Position numbers and translations under genes: made by a program
The notes under the pieces: model-generated
The model's input: the letters and a program-made list of their open reading frames with translations, nothing else
Database searches by the model: none
Told to the model about the DNA's origin: nothing
Part shown: positions 63,997 to 64,000 of the stretch, piece after piece
Layout of the letters: every line of letters starts with the position of its first letter
How positions within the stretch are numbered: position 1 is the stretch's first letter
Source of the DNA: Pseudonocardia acidicola
Lineage (GTDB): Bacteria > Actinomycetota > Actinomycetes > Mycobacteriales > Pseudonocardiaceae
Assembly (NCBI RefSeq): GCF_012911935.1
Contig: NZ_JAAXLA010000014.1
Span: 45,917-109,916 of the forward strand
Length of the DNA: 64,000 nt
Direction of reading: 5' to 3'

Positions 63997-64000
63997 GAGC

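Overview
The window is a stretch of a very GC-rich actinobacterial chromosome. Dense same-strand operons with 4-bp start/stop overlaps, frequent GTG starts, cydABDC, mutAB-meaB, DUF1990 proteins, luciferase-like oxidoreductases and PucR/PadR/MarR/TetR/GntR regulators all fit Pseudonocardiaceae. Pseudonocardia is the most likely genus, but this is inferred from gene style and content, not from a marker gene. No rRNA, tRNA, CRISPR array, integrase or transposase was seen.

Left part (0-10.4 kb): two related small proteins (the first cut by the window edge), two lipoproteins, and a tight minus-strand operon running small membrane protein > DUF1990 > hemerythrin with a C-terminal cargo tag > family 1 encapsulin, every junction a 4-bp overlap. 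A second DUF1990 gene is divergent to it. From 6.4 to 10.4 kb intact genes (Na+/H+ antiporter, DksA-like, VOC protein) alternate with at least four decayed genes (PEBP, LysR, alpha/beta hydrolase, acyl-CoA desaturase), mostly broken by deletion.

Middle (10.4-30 kb): a one-carbon/methyl-transfer region with two MetE-like zinc proteins, a SAM-type methyltransferase, a PucR regulator, a homocysteine methyltransferase/methylenetetrahydrofolate reductase fusion and a cyclodeaminase-type cyclohydrolase. Then come an SDR, a DUF6153-DUF305-TetR group, a DUF1275 membrane protein, a GH39-like lipoprotein and the complete cytochrome bd operon cydABDC, whose upstream region carries two tandem TTCTAC-N5-GTAGAA-type dyads.

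30-51 kb: GntR and MarR regulators, a luciferase-like oxidoreductase, a five-gene redox operon (small secreted protein, ApbE flavinyltransferase, ferric-reductase-like membrane protein, NuoF-like protein, 3Fe-4S ferredoxin), methylmalonyl-CoA mutase with its GTPase chaperone, a YihY/BrkB protein, an MHS transporter with a HpcH/HpaI aldolase, a membrane hydrolase-like protein, a beta-hydroxyacid-dehydrogenase-like protein, a PadR-molybdoenzyme-flavoreductase operon, a formaldehyde dehydrogenase and an aquaporin.

Right part (51.6-64 kb): a catabolic operon of acyl-CoA ligase, three-subunit molybdenum hydroxylase (small subunit fused to a CoxG-like domain) and crotonase, ending at a strong hairpin, then an alpha/beta hydrolase and a truncated luciferase-like gene. 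After an 850-bp gene-free, visibly less GC-rich stretch comes the most unusual locus: a promoter and strong ribosome binding site driving a 40-residue peptide with four His-Arg-Arg repeats, a 14-bp hairpin, an ABC exporter and a translationally coupled Ser/Thr kinase. This looks like a peptide precursor-exporter-kinase system and is the best candidate for something undescribed; its downstream part lies beyond the window.
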